Positions 51,791 to 58,846 of a stretch of 64,000 bases of DNA are shown piece after piece. The stretch's first letter is position 1, and every line of letters begins with the position of its first letter. The translations under genes and the position numbers were made by a program. The notes under the pieces were generated by a model, which made no database searches, was not told the DNA's origin, and saw only the letters and a program-made list of their open reading frames with translations. The stretch covers positions 868,001 to 932,000 of the forward strand of contig NC_019942.1 of assembly GCF_000327505.1 (NCBI RefSeq), read 5' to 3'. The DNA is from Aciduliprofundum sp. MAR08-339 (GTDB lineage: Archaea; Thermoplasmatota; Thermoplasmata; Thermoplasmatales; Aciduliprofundaceae).

Positions 51791-51811
51791 CTCTTTCTTT
51801 TTTAATTTTTT
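51791..51811 (+). terminator. T-rich terminator after amt
   Basis: CTCTTTCTTTTTTAATTTTTT follows the amt stop by about 10 nt and fits an archaeal poly-T terminator. Confidence 0.45.
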
Positions 51812-52133
51812 AAAAATATGAAACAACAAGTCCCTTCCATCCCAGGGCCATGGAGATTAGGGATGCTGCAAGAGAGGACATTCTCATGGCTGTTTTGGAT
51901 GCAAAGCCTCCCAGCAGAGCTGAGGATCTAAAGCCCTGATAGGCATTTCTGTATGGACTCATTCCAAAAGTCGCACTACCTGCCAGAAGGAGTCCGATTA
52001 TAAGGGATACCCATGGAGACAAGCAGAGAAATAAGGCTCCAATTGTGAAGAACCTGAGCAAAAATCTTCTCCTTTTTCTCTTTTCCTTTAGAGTTTCTCC
52101 ATTGTATCGTCCATGAGATTCAATCAGTTTCAA
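51810..52133 (-). CDS. Possible small membrane protein
   Basis: 107-residue reading frame with a very basic N terminus (KEKRKRRRF) and two hydrophobic segments (LLRFFTIGALFLCLSPWVSLIIGLLLAG region, and LAASLISMALGWKGLVV). It has a TTG start, no clear Shine-Dalgarno site, and only a weak TTTAAAC element 5 nt upstream of the TTG. I do not recognise the family. It fills most of the 410-nt gap between amt and citD, which otherwise holds only the T-rich tract and the citD promoter, so it may be real, but it could be a chance frame. Confidence 0.4.
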   Translation of the reverse strand: MKLIESHGRYNGETLKEKRKRRRFLLRFFTIGALFLCLSPWVSLIIGLLLAGSATFGMSPYRNAYQGFRSSALLGGFASKTAMRMSSLAASLISMALGWKGLVVSYF

Positions 52134-52162
52134 ACTGTTTAAACATTCACGATGAGCAATAA

Positions 52163-52171
52163 TTTTTATAC
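52163..52171 (+). promoter_or_regulatory. TATA box for citDEF
   Basis: TTTTTATAC is centred about 25 nt before the ATG at 52192; there is no Shine-Dalgarno site, so the message is probably leaderless. Confidence 0.55.
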
Positions 52172-52191
52172 CTTCTTTCCATCACACAATT

Positions 52192-52437
52192 ATGATTGAA
52201 GCAGGCACTCGCGAAAAGGGGGATGTGTTTGTAATGATAGAACCCAACGATAAGCGAGAAATAATTGTAAAAAGCAAACTTCAACGGCTTTACGGAGAGG
52301 CCATAGAGCGCACCGTAGATGAACTCACAAAAGAGCTGAAGGCAAGAATTGTGGTGGAAGACTTGGGAGCACTGGACTGGGTTATTCGCGCCAGATTGGA
52401 ATCTGCAATAAGAAAATTTGGGGGTGAAACTCTATGA
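52192..52437 (+). CDS. citD: Citrate lyase acyl-carrier (gamma) subunit, CitD-like, lacking the prosthetic-group Ser
   Basis: 81-residue protein aligning over its whole length with CitD: AGTREKGDVFVMIEP at the N terminus matches the bacterial AGTLESGDVMIRIAP, and LGALDWVIRARLESAI matches KGALDCILRARLEAL. In bacterial CitD the Ser of this motif carries phosphoribosyl-dephospho-CoA; here the aligned residue is Lys9. The protein has no other Ser nearby to take its place. It is the first gene of citDEF; it overlaps citE by 4 nt. No citC, citX or citG gene is adjacent. It may work without the covalent cofactor or use another attachment. Confidence 0.75.
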   Translation: MIEAGTREKGDVFVMIEPNDKREIIVKSKLQRLYGEAIERTVDELTKELKARIVVEDLGALDWVIRARLESAIRKFGGETL

Positions 52438-53282
52438 AACTCCGTCGCACAAGATTATACATTCCAGGTAACAATCCACATCTTGTGGAGAATGCAGGCT
52501 TGTATGGTGCGGATGCCGTGATCCTTGATCTGGAAGATTCTGTGCCCATCACCCAGAAATTCGATGCCCGGATACTGGTGAAATATTCTCTCCAGAATGT
52601 GGATTTTGGCACCAGTGAAAAATGGGTTCGCATAAATGGACCGGACACTCCATACTGGAGGAGGGATCTTCAGGAAGTTCTTCCATACTGCGAAATCATA
52701 AATATTCCTAAGGTTGAAAGTCTGGAAACCCTAAGCGTTGTGGATGAGGAAATGAGCAGGATAGAGAGCTCTCTGGGTATTGAACCCAGGAAAGTTGTTC
52801 CCATAATAGAAACGGTTTCCGGCCTTTTAAATGCCAAGGAAATCGCCTCACATCCACGCGTGGTGGCCCTGGCATGGGGGGGTGAAGATCTAACCGCCGA
52901 TTTAGGCATTCCCAGGAAAAAGGCATTGATCCTGGATCATGTCCGTGCTCAGATTGTTTTTGCAGCCAAGGCCCATAAAAAACAGGCCCTTGACACAGTG
53001 TTCAGCAATGTTCGTGATATGGATGCCCTGTTTGAGTACGCCCAGCGTGCCAGATACATGGGATTTGATGGAATTGGCGTGATACATCCCAATCAAATAG
53101 AAATTGTGCACCGTGCATTCAGACCAACGGAGGATGAGGTTGAGGAGGCAAGGAAAATAATAGAGGCGGCAAAAGAGGCCGAGAGGGAGGGTAAGGCTGT
53201 GATAGCCTTAAACGGAAGGATGATAGACCCACCCGTGGTTGAAAGGGCAAAGAAGATACTTGCCTTTGCGGAGGTGGAGTGA
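52434..53282 (+). CDS. citE: Citrate lyase beta subunit (CitE)
   Basis: 282-residue TIM-barrel lyase subunit of the CitE/HpcH family. Visible motifs are RRTRLYIPGNNP at the start, ADAVILDLEDSVP with the metal-binding acidic residues, WVRINGPDT, IIPKVES-like NIPKVES and VPIIETVSGLLNAKEI with the catalytic Glu, and GFDGIGVIHPNQI. It cleaves the citryl-thioester to oxaloacetate and acetyl-thioester. The ATG overlaps citD and its stop is directly followed by citF, so the three are translated together. Confidence 0.9.
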   Translation: MKLRRTRLYIPGNNPHLVENAGLYGADAVILDLEDSVPITQKFDARILVKYSLQNVDFGTSEKWVRINGPDTPYWRRDLQEVLPYCEIINIPKVESLETLSVVDEEMSRIESSLGIEPRKVVPIIETVSGLLNAKEIASHPRVVALAWGGEDLTADLGIPRKKALILDHVRAQIVFAAKAHKKQALDTVFSNVRDMDALFEYAQRARYMGFDGIGVIHPNQIEIVHRAFRPTEDEVEEARKIIEAAKEAEREGKAVIALNGRMIDPPVVERAKKILAFAEVE

Positions 53283-54818
53283 ATGCCAATCAACGCTGTT
53301 GGTCGTGAGGTTCCAAGCGAGATAAACGGGCAGAGATTCAAGCCCTTTGCAGGAGATCTTAAAACTCCCCCTGAGGGCAGGAGAGCAGGCTCGCTGGTGC
53401 GAATGGCGCCCCGTGACAGAGACAAGGTTGTAAATTCTCTGGAAGAGGTAATAAAGAAAGTTGGCCTTGAGGATGGAATGACCGTCAGTTTTCACCATCA
53501 TCTCCGCAATGGAGATTTTGTGGTGAACATGGTCATGCGAACAATCCAGAAGATGGGCATAAAAAACATTAGGATTTTTCCAACTGCACTTTTCCCGGTG
53601 CACGAGCCCCTTGTTCCCATGCTCTCCGACGGGACTATTAGGAGAATAGAGGGAAGCATGAACGGTCCGCTGGGAGAGGCAACGAGCTATGGTGCAATGC
53701 GCGAAACTGCGGTTCTTAGATCTCATAGCGGAAGAGTGCGAGCCATGGAAACCGGCGAAGTGCATGTGGACGTGGCGTTCATAGCAGCACCCACCGCCGA
53801 TAAATACGGGAATCTCAATGGTGTGGAAGGGCCATCTGCATGCGGACCTCTCGCGTACGGGATGGTTGATGCATACCATGCGGATCACACCGTTGCAATA
53901 ACGGATAATCTCGTACCCTATCCAGCGCATCCAATAAGCATATTCCAGCACCAGATTGATTACGTGGTTCCCGTGGATAAGATAGGAGACCCGCAGGGCA
54001 TAATGTCCGGAACGCTGAGAATAACCACATCTCCCTCGCGCCTGAAGATTGCAAGGTATGCCCTTGAGGTGATTGATCGCGTTGCACTCAGAGATGGCTT
54101 CTCATTTCAGGCGGGAGCTGGCGGAATCTCCCTCGCCGTTACTAAATTCTTAGGAGACCTCATGCGCAAGCGTGGAATAAGAGCATCCTTCATAAATGGA
54201 GGCGTGACGAAGTACGTGGTTGACATGCTCCACGAGGGCCTTGTGGATGTGGTGTTTGACGGACAGGCCTTTGATCTGGATGCTGTTAAATCGCTCAAGG
54301 AGGACATGAATCACATAGAAACTCCCCTCGCTATGTATGGCAATCCCTATTCCTCAGGGGGCATAGTGAACATGCTGGATGTCGGAGTTTTAGGCGCCAC
54401 GGAGGTGGATGTGGATTTCAACGTGAATGTGAACACGCACAGCGATGGTTTGCTACTGCATGGCATAGGTGGGCATCAGGAGGTTGCCGCAGGCTCTGCT
54501 CTAACTATAGTAACCGTGCCCCTTTACAGATACCGCGTTCCCGTTATAAAGGAAAGGGTTACAACGGTGACCACTCCGGGAGAGGTCATTGACGTGGTTG
54601 TTACTGAGCATGGAATCGCCGTGAATCCGAAGAGAGATGATATAATTGAAGCGATGCGCGGCTCAAAGGTGCCCGTTTACGATATTCAGGATTTGCAGAA
54701 GAAGGCGGAGAGGATATGCGGCAAGCCTGAGGAACCTAAAACCTCGGATGAGATAATCGCAGCGATACTGTGGAGAGATGGCACGGTCATAGATGTGGTT
54801 TACAAGGTCAAAAAATGA
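53283..54818 (+). CDS. citF: Citrate lyase alpha subunit (CitF, acetyl:citrate transferase)
   Basis: 511-residue CitF of the CoA-transferase superfamily; it exchanges acetyl for citryl on the acyl carrier. Typical regions are GREVPSEINGQ at the N terminus, VSFHHHLRNGD, SYGAMRETAVLRSHSGRV (core GAMRETAVLRSHS), AAPTADKYGNLNG and the C-terminal GIGGHQEVAAGSALTIV. The length and domain organisation match bacterial CitF. It begins immediately after the citE stop and is the last gene of the operon; a T-rich tract follows. Confidence 0.93.
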   Translation: MPINAVGREVPSEINGQRFKPFAGDLKTPPEGRRAGSLVRMAPRDRDKVVNSLEEVIKKVGLEDGMTVSFHHHLRNGDFVVNMVMRTIQKMGIKNIRIFPTALFPVHEPLVPMLSDGTIRRIEGSMNGPLGEATSYGAMRETAVLRSHSGRVRAMETGEVHVDVAFIAAPTADKYGNLNGVEGPSACGPLAYGMVDAYHADHTVAITDNLVPYPAHPISIFQHQIDYVVPVDKIGDPQGIMSGTLRITTSPSRLKIARYALEVIDRVALRDGFSFQAGAGGISLAVTKFLGDLMRKRGIRASFINGGVTKYVVDMLHEGLVDVVFDGQAFDLDAVKSLKEDMNHIETPLAMYGNPYSSGGIVNMLDVGVLGATEVDVDFNVNVNTHSDGLLLHGIGGHQEVAAGSALTIVTVPLYRYRVPVIKERVTTVTTPGEVIDVVVTEHGIAVNPKRDDIIEAMRGSKVPVYDIQDLQKKAERICGKPEEPKTSDEIIAAILWRDGTVIDVVYKVKK

Positions 54819-54852
54819 TTTTTCCCTTTTTTAGTTTTTGGAAAATTTTTAA
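54819..54852. terminator. T/A-rich bidirectional terminator between citF and 5S rRNA
   Basis: The short gap has T runs on the plus strand (after citF) and on the minus strand TTTAAAAATTTT after the 5S gene. Both genes converge here, so the run can stop transcription in both directions. Confidence 0.45.
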
Positions 54853-54855
54853 AGG

Positions 54856-54979
54856 TGGTGACAGCGAACCGTGCTTCCCGGGAGCTCGCGCATCCCAGTA
54901 CGCACACGGTACGTGGGCGGGCTTAACTGCCGGGTTCGGAATGAGACCGGGTGTTTCCCCGCCGCTATGACCGTCACCA
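54856..54979 (-). rRNA. rrf: 5S ribosomal RNA
   Basis: About 124 nt on the minus strand. The ends pair as helix I (TGGTGAC at the 5' end with GTCACCA at the 3' end). The conserved loop A/B region (GGTCATAGCGGCGGGG), ATTCCGAACCCGGCAGTTAAGCC (key part CCGAACCCGGCAGTTAAG) and GCGTACTGGGATGCGCGAG are characteristic of archaeal 5S. No 16S, 23S or tRNA gene adjoins it, so the gene is detached from the rRNA operon, as in Thermoplasma relatives. Exact ends are approximate. Confidence 0.93.
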
Positions 54980-55015
54980 ACCCGTGTATATCGGGGAGAT
55001 ATTTAATCCTTTCGC

Positions 55016-55573
55016 TTATATCAATCCCACACTCTCAAGCTCTTTTTTGAGTTTCTTTATGGCCTCTACTATTTCTTCCTTCTTCTTTGCTCCCGTGCAC
55101 ACAACTTTCCCGGAACCGAAGAGGAGAAGCACCACCTTTGGCTCTTCAATGCGATAAACGAGCCCGGGGAACTGCTCTGGTTCGTATTCCACATTCTCAA
55201 GTCCCAAGGACATGGCTATATCTGTCAGATTGAGTTCCACACCGAGGTCATACACGGCCACTATGTTCTGTACCACTATTTTTGGATTATCGTAAACCTC
55301 TATGCCTGCAGCCTTGAGTTTGTCTACCAAAATCTTTATGGTTTTTTCTACCTTTTCAATATCCTTTGCCCCCGTGCAGTTAACCTTTCCGCTGCGGAAT
55401 ATGAGCACGGCTGTTTTGGGCTCCGGCAATCTGTAAATAAGTCCCGGGAACTGCTCTGGTTCGTACTCAGCCCCATCCAAGGCGAGGGCAATCTTGCTCA
55501 AATCAAGTTTATCCGCCAATGAGGTAGAAGCCACTATATTCTCTATCTGCACCTTCTCCATTTCATCCTCCAT
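55016..55573 (-). CDS. tbp: TATA-box-binding protein
   Basis: 185-residue TBP made of two direct repeats of about 90 residues. Each contains the pattern YEPEQFPGL-Y-EPK (first QFPGLIYRLPEPK, second QFPGLVYRIEEPK) and SGKV-CTGAK. The charged N terminus is short and the C terminus is not acidic. The ATG at 55573 has GGTGG upstream. It recruits TFB and RNA polymerase to the TATA boxes noted throughout this window. Confidence 0.97.
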   Translation of the reverse strand: MEDEMEKVQIENIVASTSLADKLDLSKIALALDGAEYEPEQFPGLIYRLPEPKTAVLIFRSGKVNCTGAKDIEKVEKTIKILVDKLKAAGIEVYDNPKIVVQNIVAVYDLGVELNLTDIAMSLGLENVEYEPEQFPGLVYRIEEPKVVLLLFGSGKVVCTGAKKKEEIVEAIKKLKKELESVGLI

Positions 55574-55602
55574 CTAAACCACCTTTAAATAGGGTATGGA
55601 TA

Positions 55603-55614
55603 GGTTATATATAA
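55603..55614 (-). promoter_or_regulatory. TATA box for tbp
   Basis: On the minus strand GTTTATATATAACC is a strong TATA element 31-43 nt before the tbp ATG, with a short leader containing AAAGGTGG. Confidence 0.65.
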
Positions 55615-55639
55615 ACACTTCACAAAATAAAATGGGGAG

Positions 55640-55712
55640 TGGGGCCGCCGAGATTTGAACTCGGGTCGCCACCGCCCCAGGGTGGTAGGATGCCAAGCTA
55701 CCCTACGGCCCC
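55640..55712 (-). tRNA. tRNA-Pro (anticodon GGG)
   Basis: On the minus strand the 73-nt gene folds with acceptor stem GGGGCCG/CGGCCCC, D arm, anticodon stem CCACC/GGTGG with loop CTGGGGC giving anticodon GGG (codon CCC), T arm CCGAGTTCAAATCTCGG and discriminator A. CCA is not encoded, no intron is present. It follows rpoN by about 10 nt, so it may be processed from the ribosomal-protein transcript. Confidence 0.95.
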
Positions 55713-55721
55713 ATGCTTGGC

Positions 55722-55952
55722 TCAGTCAAAGGCCATGGTGTCGTCTATGAGATCCACATGGCTCAGAATCATCCTGCGGCAGCAGTATCTGCGTACCCCT
55801 ATCTCGTCAAATATTTTCTGAATCTCCTCTGGAGTAGGCTCCCTGTTCTCAGTCTCCCTTATCAGGTTCACCTTGTTCACGAAGGCGATATAATCAGAGG
55901 CGATCACACGGCCGCAGGAGAAACATCTCACAGGTATGATCACATGAATCAC
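55722..55952 (-). CDS. rpoN: DNA-directed RNA polymerase subunit N (Rpb10)
   Basis: 76-residue RpoN/Rpb10. The zinc-binding cysteines are CFSCG near the N terminus and the adjacent pair in RRYCCRRM. It overlaps rps9 by 4 nt. Gene order L18e-L13-S9-RpoN is a conserved archaeal operon. Confidence 0.95.
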   Translation of the reverse strand: MIHVIIPVRCFSCGRVIASDYIAFVNKVNLIRETENREPTPEEIQKIFDEIGVRRYCCRRMILSHVDLIDDTMAFD

Positions 55953-56347
55953 CTGTAAGATTTCTGCCTGCGTTTTCTTGCACCGCGACCCAGTGGTAGT
56001 TTGGGCAACTTACGGCGCACATCATTCACCAGCAGGGTTCTATCATAACTCTTGTATATCTTCTCAATCTCGGGATCGTTGAAGTACTTTAATATTGCCC
56101 GGGCTACAGCAGTTCTGGATGCCTCTGCCTGACCCATAACGCCTCCGCCCTTGACCCTTATGTCAACGTCCACGTTGTTGACCTTCTCACCTATGAGAGC
56201 CACAGGCTCCATAATGGTTAATCTTGCAAGTTCGGGCTCGTAAATTTCAAGGGGTACATGATTAACGCGAATTCTGCCCTTACCCTCTCGAACAACGGCG
56301 CGGGCAATTGCAGTTTTTCTCTTTCCGCTTGCAATGGCAACCTTCAT
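55949..56347 (-). CDS. rps9: 30S ribosomal protein S9
   Basis: About 132 residues. Typical features are KRKTAIARAVVREGKGRIRVN at the N terminus (core TAIARAVVREGKGRIRVN), GGGVMGQAEASRTAVARAI and the basic C-terminal KRRQKSYR that reaches the P site tRNA. Two ATG codons, 56350 and 56347, follow GAGGTGAT; the second has the better spacing. Confidence 0.96.
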   Translation of the reverse strand: MKVAIASGKRKTAIARAVVREGKGRIRVNHVPLEIYEPELARLTIMEPVALIGEKVNNVDVDIRVKGGGVMGQAEASRTAVARAILKYFNDPEIEKIYKSYDRTLLVNDVRRKLPKLPLGRGARKRRQKSYR

Positions 56348-56351
56348 CATA

Positions 56352-56768
56352 TCACCTCAACTTGGCACCCAACTGAATGGATAGATCCTTGAGCGTTATA
56401 AAACCTTCAAGTTTATTATTCTTTGCATCTTCAAGCACTTCAAATTCTCTGCTCTTCAGTTCCTTTGGAACGCCCATATAAACCTTCAATCTCCTGTACG
56501 CTTCCTTTCCATGGGATTTTTTGATTGGGAGCATACCCTTTACCGTCCTTCTCAGAATCCTATCGGGCATCCTTGGATAATGGGGTCCTTTTCTAACACT
56601 CCCTATGTTTCTCCTTTCCTTGTACTTCTCTATTATGAATGATTTGTTCCCAACGATAACTGCCTTCTCTGCGTTCACTATGATTATTTCCTCTCCGTTG
56701 AGCAATCTCTTGGCCACTATGCTGGCCAGCCTGCCCAAAACGGCATTATCTGCATCAATGATCGCCAT
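56352..56768 (-). CDS. rpl13: 50S ribosomal protein L13
   Basis: About 138 residues, archaeal uL13. Recognised from IIDADNAVLGRLASIVAKRLL (core NAVLGRLASIVAKRLL), the GPHYPRMPDRILRRTVKGM region and KVYMGVPKEL. Start is uncertain among GTG 56777, ATG 56774 and ATG 56768; the last gives the usual M-A-I-I-D start and has GGTGATGGTG upstream. Confidence 0.95.
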   Translation of the reverse strand: MAIIDADNAVLGRLASIVAKRLLNGEEIIIVNAEKAVIVGNKSFIIEKYKERRNIGSVRKGPHYPRMPDRILRRTVKGMLPIKKSHGKEAYRRLKVYMGVPKELKSREFEVLEDAKNNKLEGFITLKDLSIQLGAKLR

Positions 56769-56773
56769 CACCA

Positions 56774-57127
56774 TCACCCCATGATCCTAACATTGGAGCC
56801 CGTGGGATTTTTCTTCATAAGCTCCTTTATCGTCATGGTCTTTCCACCAATGCTCTCAATTTTTTCCTTGGCGCCCTTTGAAAACTTCCATGCGGCCACG
56901 GTGACCTTCTTTGTTATAACTCCTGATCCCAGAACCTTTCCGGGAACGAGAATCACATCACCCTCGTTGGCGTAACGCTCAATGCGGCTCACATTTACCT
57001 CCGGCCAGACACGCAAAGGTCTTTCAAGACGCTCTGCAATGTCTCGCCAGATAGGCGCGTTCTTCTTTTTCGCCTGTATCCTCAGCTCCGTAAGGAGCTT
57101 TACCAGTTCAGGATTATTTTTCGCCAT
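56774..57127 (-). CDS. rpl18e: 50S ribosomal protein L18e
   Basis: 117 residues from the ATG at 57127, the normal length for archaeal L18e (eL18). Recognised from NPELVKLLTELRIQAKKKNAPIW (core LRIQAKKKNAPIWRDIAERL) and VPGKVLGSGVITKKVTVAAW. Three in-frame Met codons lie upstream (57145, 57163, 57169), but a GGAGGAG ribosome-binding site at 57134-57140 lies inside that extension and decides the start at 57127. First gene of the ribosomal-protein/rpoN operon. Confidence 0.94.
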   Translation of the reverse strand: MAKNNPELVKLLTELRIQAKKKNAPIWRDIAERLERPLRVWPEVNVSRIERYANEGDVILVPGKVLGSGVITKKVTVAAWKFSKGAKEKIESIGGKTMTIKELMKKNPTGSNVRIMG

Positions 57128-57173
57128 ATCTGACTCCTCCGACATTGCGATTATGCTCGCCATGCCCATACCC

Positions 57174-57181
57174 TTTATAAA
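57174..57181 (-). promoter_or_regulatory. TATA box for the L18e operon
   Basis: TTTATAAA on the minus strand is 47-54 nt before the ATG at 57127, so the leader is about 25 nt and carries the GGAGGAG site. Confidence 0.6.
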
Positions 57182-57288
57182 TTTTTCTTAGTGATGGGTA
57201 AGTGAGTTCAGGAAAATATGAGAAAGGGGTGTTTGAAAACTTGTAGATTTCTTGTTTTCCGTGCAATTGGTCATAGGTGTCCCGAAAA

Positions 57289-57300
57289 CTTTTTATAATT
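57289..57300 (+). promoter_or_regulatory. TATA box for the TAXI-TRAP operon
   Basis: CTTTTTATAATT lies about 37 nt before the ATG at 57331, leaving a short leader containing GGAGGGG. Confidence 0.55.
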
Positions 57301-57330
57301 CGGTAACTATGCGCTTTGGAGGGGTTACCC

Positions 57331-58380
57331 ATGGAAAAGAAATGGTTGATAGCAAGTATAGTGATAATAGTGGTTGTACTACTGATTGCAGGGGGGGCAT
57401 ACTATGCTCTACAGTCCTCACCTAAGCAGAAAACAAAGATAACGATCTACACGGGAGGAACTGCGGGAGTTTATTTCCCGCTGGGGTCGAAGTATGCGGA
57501 ATTGCTGAACAAGTACAGCAAGGATATTGAGGCCACAGCAGTTACGAGTGGTGCAAGCGTGACAAACGCCAAGGCCATTGGTGAGGGAAAAGCCCAAGCT
57601 GTTATTTTGCAGAACGATGTTGCCTATTATGCATACAACGGGAAGTACATGTTTGCAGGAAATCCTGTAAAGAACCTGAGGGGCGTGGCAGCCCTGTATC
57701 CTGAGACTGTGCAGTTTGTTGTACGTGCAGACAGTGGGATAAATACACTTAAGGATCTTGCAGGTAAGAGGGTCGCCATAGGGGCGCCTGGTAGCGGTAC
57801 AGCGGTGGCAGCGGAGCAGATTTTGAAGACGGTTGGAGTATGGGACAGCATAAACAAGGTAAATCAGAAGTTCAGTGAGGCGGCGCAGAGTTTGAAGCTT
57901 GGGCAGGTTGATGCAGCCGTAATAGTTTCTGGAGCGCCCACACCTGCGGTGAATCAGATTGCTGTGCAGACACCTGTGAAGGTTCTACCGATATCGGACG
58001 CGACTCTAAATGCGCTGCATTCAGAGGGATACATATTCTACGTGAGGCAGGTTCTTCCGAAGGACACCTACAATGGGATGAGTGCAGACACGCCCACGGT
58101 GGCAGTTAAGGCCATGCTTGCCGTGACTTCAAGTCTTCCGGACAACATAGTGAAGGAGATGGCTAAGATACTGTTTGACCATGTGGATGCATTGAGGGCC
58201 GTGCACCAGAAGGCTAAGTACATAAGTCTCGACACCGCACTGGATGGAATGAGCATACCTCTGCACCCTGGGGCTGTGCAGTACTATCAGGACAAGGGTA
58301 TAACTGTGCCCGGCAACCTTCAAGGAGTTATAATGGGAGAGATTATGGCTCCTGTGTCAAGTCGTGGGGTTGTAGGGTGA
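57331..58380 (+). CDS. TRAP transporter TAXI-family solute receptor
   Basis: 349-residue extracytoplasmic receptor. An N-terminal anchor (residues 4-26) is followed by the TAXI domain with TGGTAGVYFPLGSKYAELLN, VTSGASVTNAKAI, GKRVAIGAPGSGTAVAAEQIL (core VAIGAPGSGTAV) and later PKDTYNGMSADTPTVAVKA. It is held at the membrane by the N-terminal helix; no lipobox is present. In relatives the receptor binds C4-dicarboxylates or glutamate; the substrate is not certain. The ATG at 57331 follows GGAGGGGTTACCC. Confidence 0.9.
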   Translation: MEKKWLIASIVIIVVVLLIAGGAYYALQSSPKQKTKITIYTGGTAGVYFPLGSKYAELLNKYSKDIEATAVTSGASVTNAKAIGEGKAQAVILQNDVAYYAYNGKYMFAGNPVKNLRGVAALYPETVQFVVRADSGINTLKDLAGKRVAIGAPGSGTAVAAEQILKTVGVWDSINKVNQKFSEAAQSLKLGQVDAAVIVSGAPTPAVNQIAVQTPVKVLPISDATLNALHSEGYIFYVRQVLPKDTYNGMSADTPTVAVKAMLAVTSSLPDNIVKEMAKILFDHVDALRAVHQKAKYISLDTALDGMSIPLHPGAVQYYQDKGITVPGNLQGVIMGEIMAPVSSRGVVG

Positions 58381-58386
58381 GTTCCC

Positions 58387-58833
58387 TTGAAAAAACTCTT
58401 TTATTTTTTTATTGTTCTGATTCCGATTCTCGCTATAATTCTTTATCCCACAAACGTTCTGGTAATCAGCGATGGTAACACATCGCATACTTTTATAATA
58501 GGAGGAGACGGGCTCAATGTCACCATTTATTACATTCACAGTGTGGAGAGAAGCCCCGTTTATGAGATGTTAAGGGTGAATGGTAGTGGAATATATGTGG
58601 TTGAGATGAAATGGCAGGATTTCGGGGCAGGCCTGCCTGAGGATATTCAAAAACTTCAGAATGGTTATTATGTTAAGTACGTGGACATTTATATTGGAAA
58701 GAACTTCAGTTACTGGTTCATTCCTTTAAATCACGCCCACATATGGGTCAATGGCGTGCTTGTTTACGCTCCACATTCTGATACTCTCCTACATTTCAAT
58801 GTGGAGAGAACCGTACTTGTATCTGTGGTATAA
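58387..58833 (+). CDS. DUF1850 protein of the TAXI-TRAP operon
   Basis: 148-residue protein with an N-terminal membrane anchor (residues 3-25) and an extracytoplasmic beta-rich domain with the family motif YYIHSVERSPVYEMLRV and later DFGAGLPEDIQ. DUF1850 proteins lie between TAXI receptors and fused TRAP permeases in many prokaryotes, as here. It starts with TTG after GGGTGAG, 6 nt after the receptor gene stop. Function unknown; the placement suggests it helps the transporter. Confidence 0.8.
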   Translation: MKKLFYFFIVLIPILAIILYPTNVLVISDGNTSHTFIIGGDGLNVTIYYIHSVERSPVYEMLRVNGSGIYVVEMKWQDFGAGLPEDIQKLQNGYYVKYVDIYIGKNFSYWFIPLNHAHIWVNGVLVYAPHSDTLLHFNVERTVLVSVV

Positions 58834-58846
58834 GGGGGTTTGAAAA

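Noticed and set aside
52382-52648. Open frame opposite citD/citE
   Set aside because: Shadow of the citrate lyase genes; no independent evidence.
57302-57329. Inverted repeat GGTAAC/GTTACC around the TAXI leader
   Set aside because: Only six base pairs with a 16-base loop that contains the ribosome-binding site; likely by chance.
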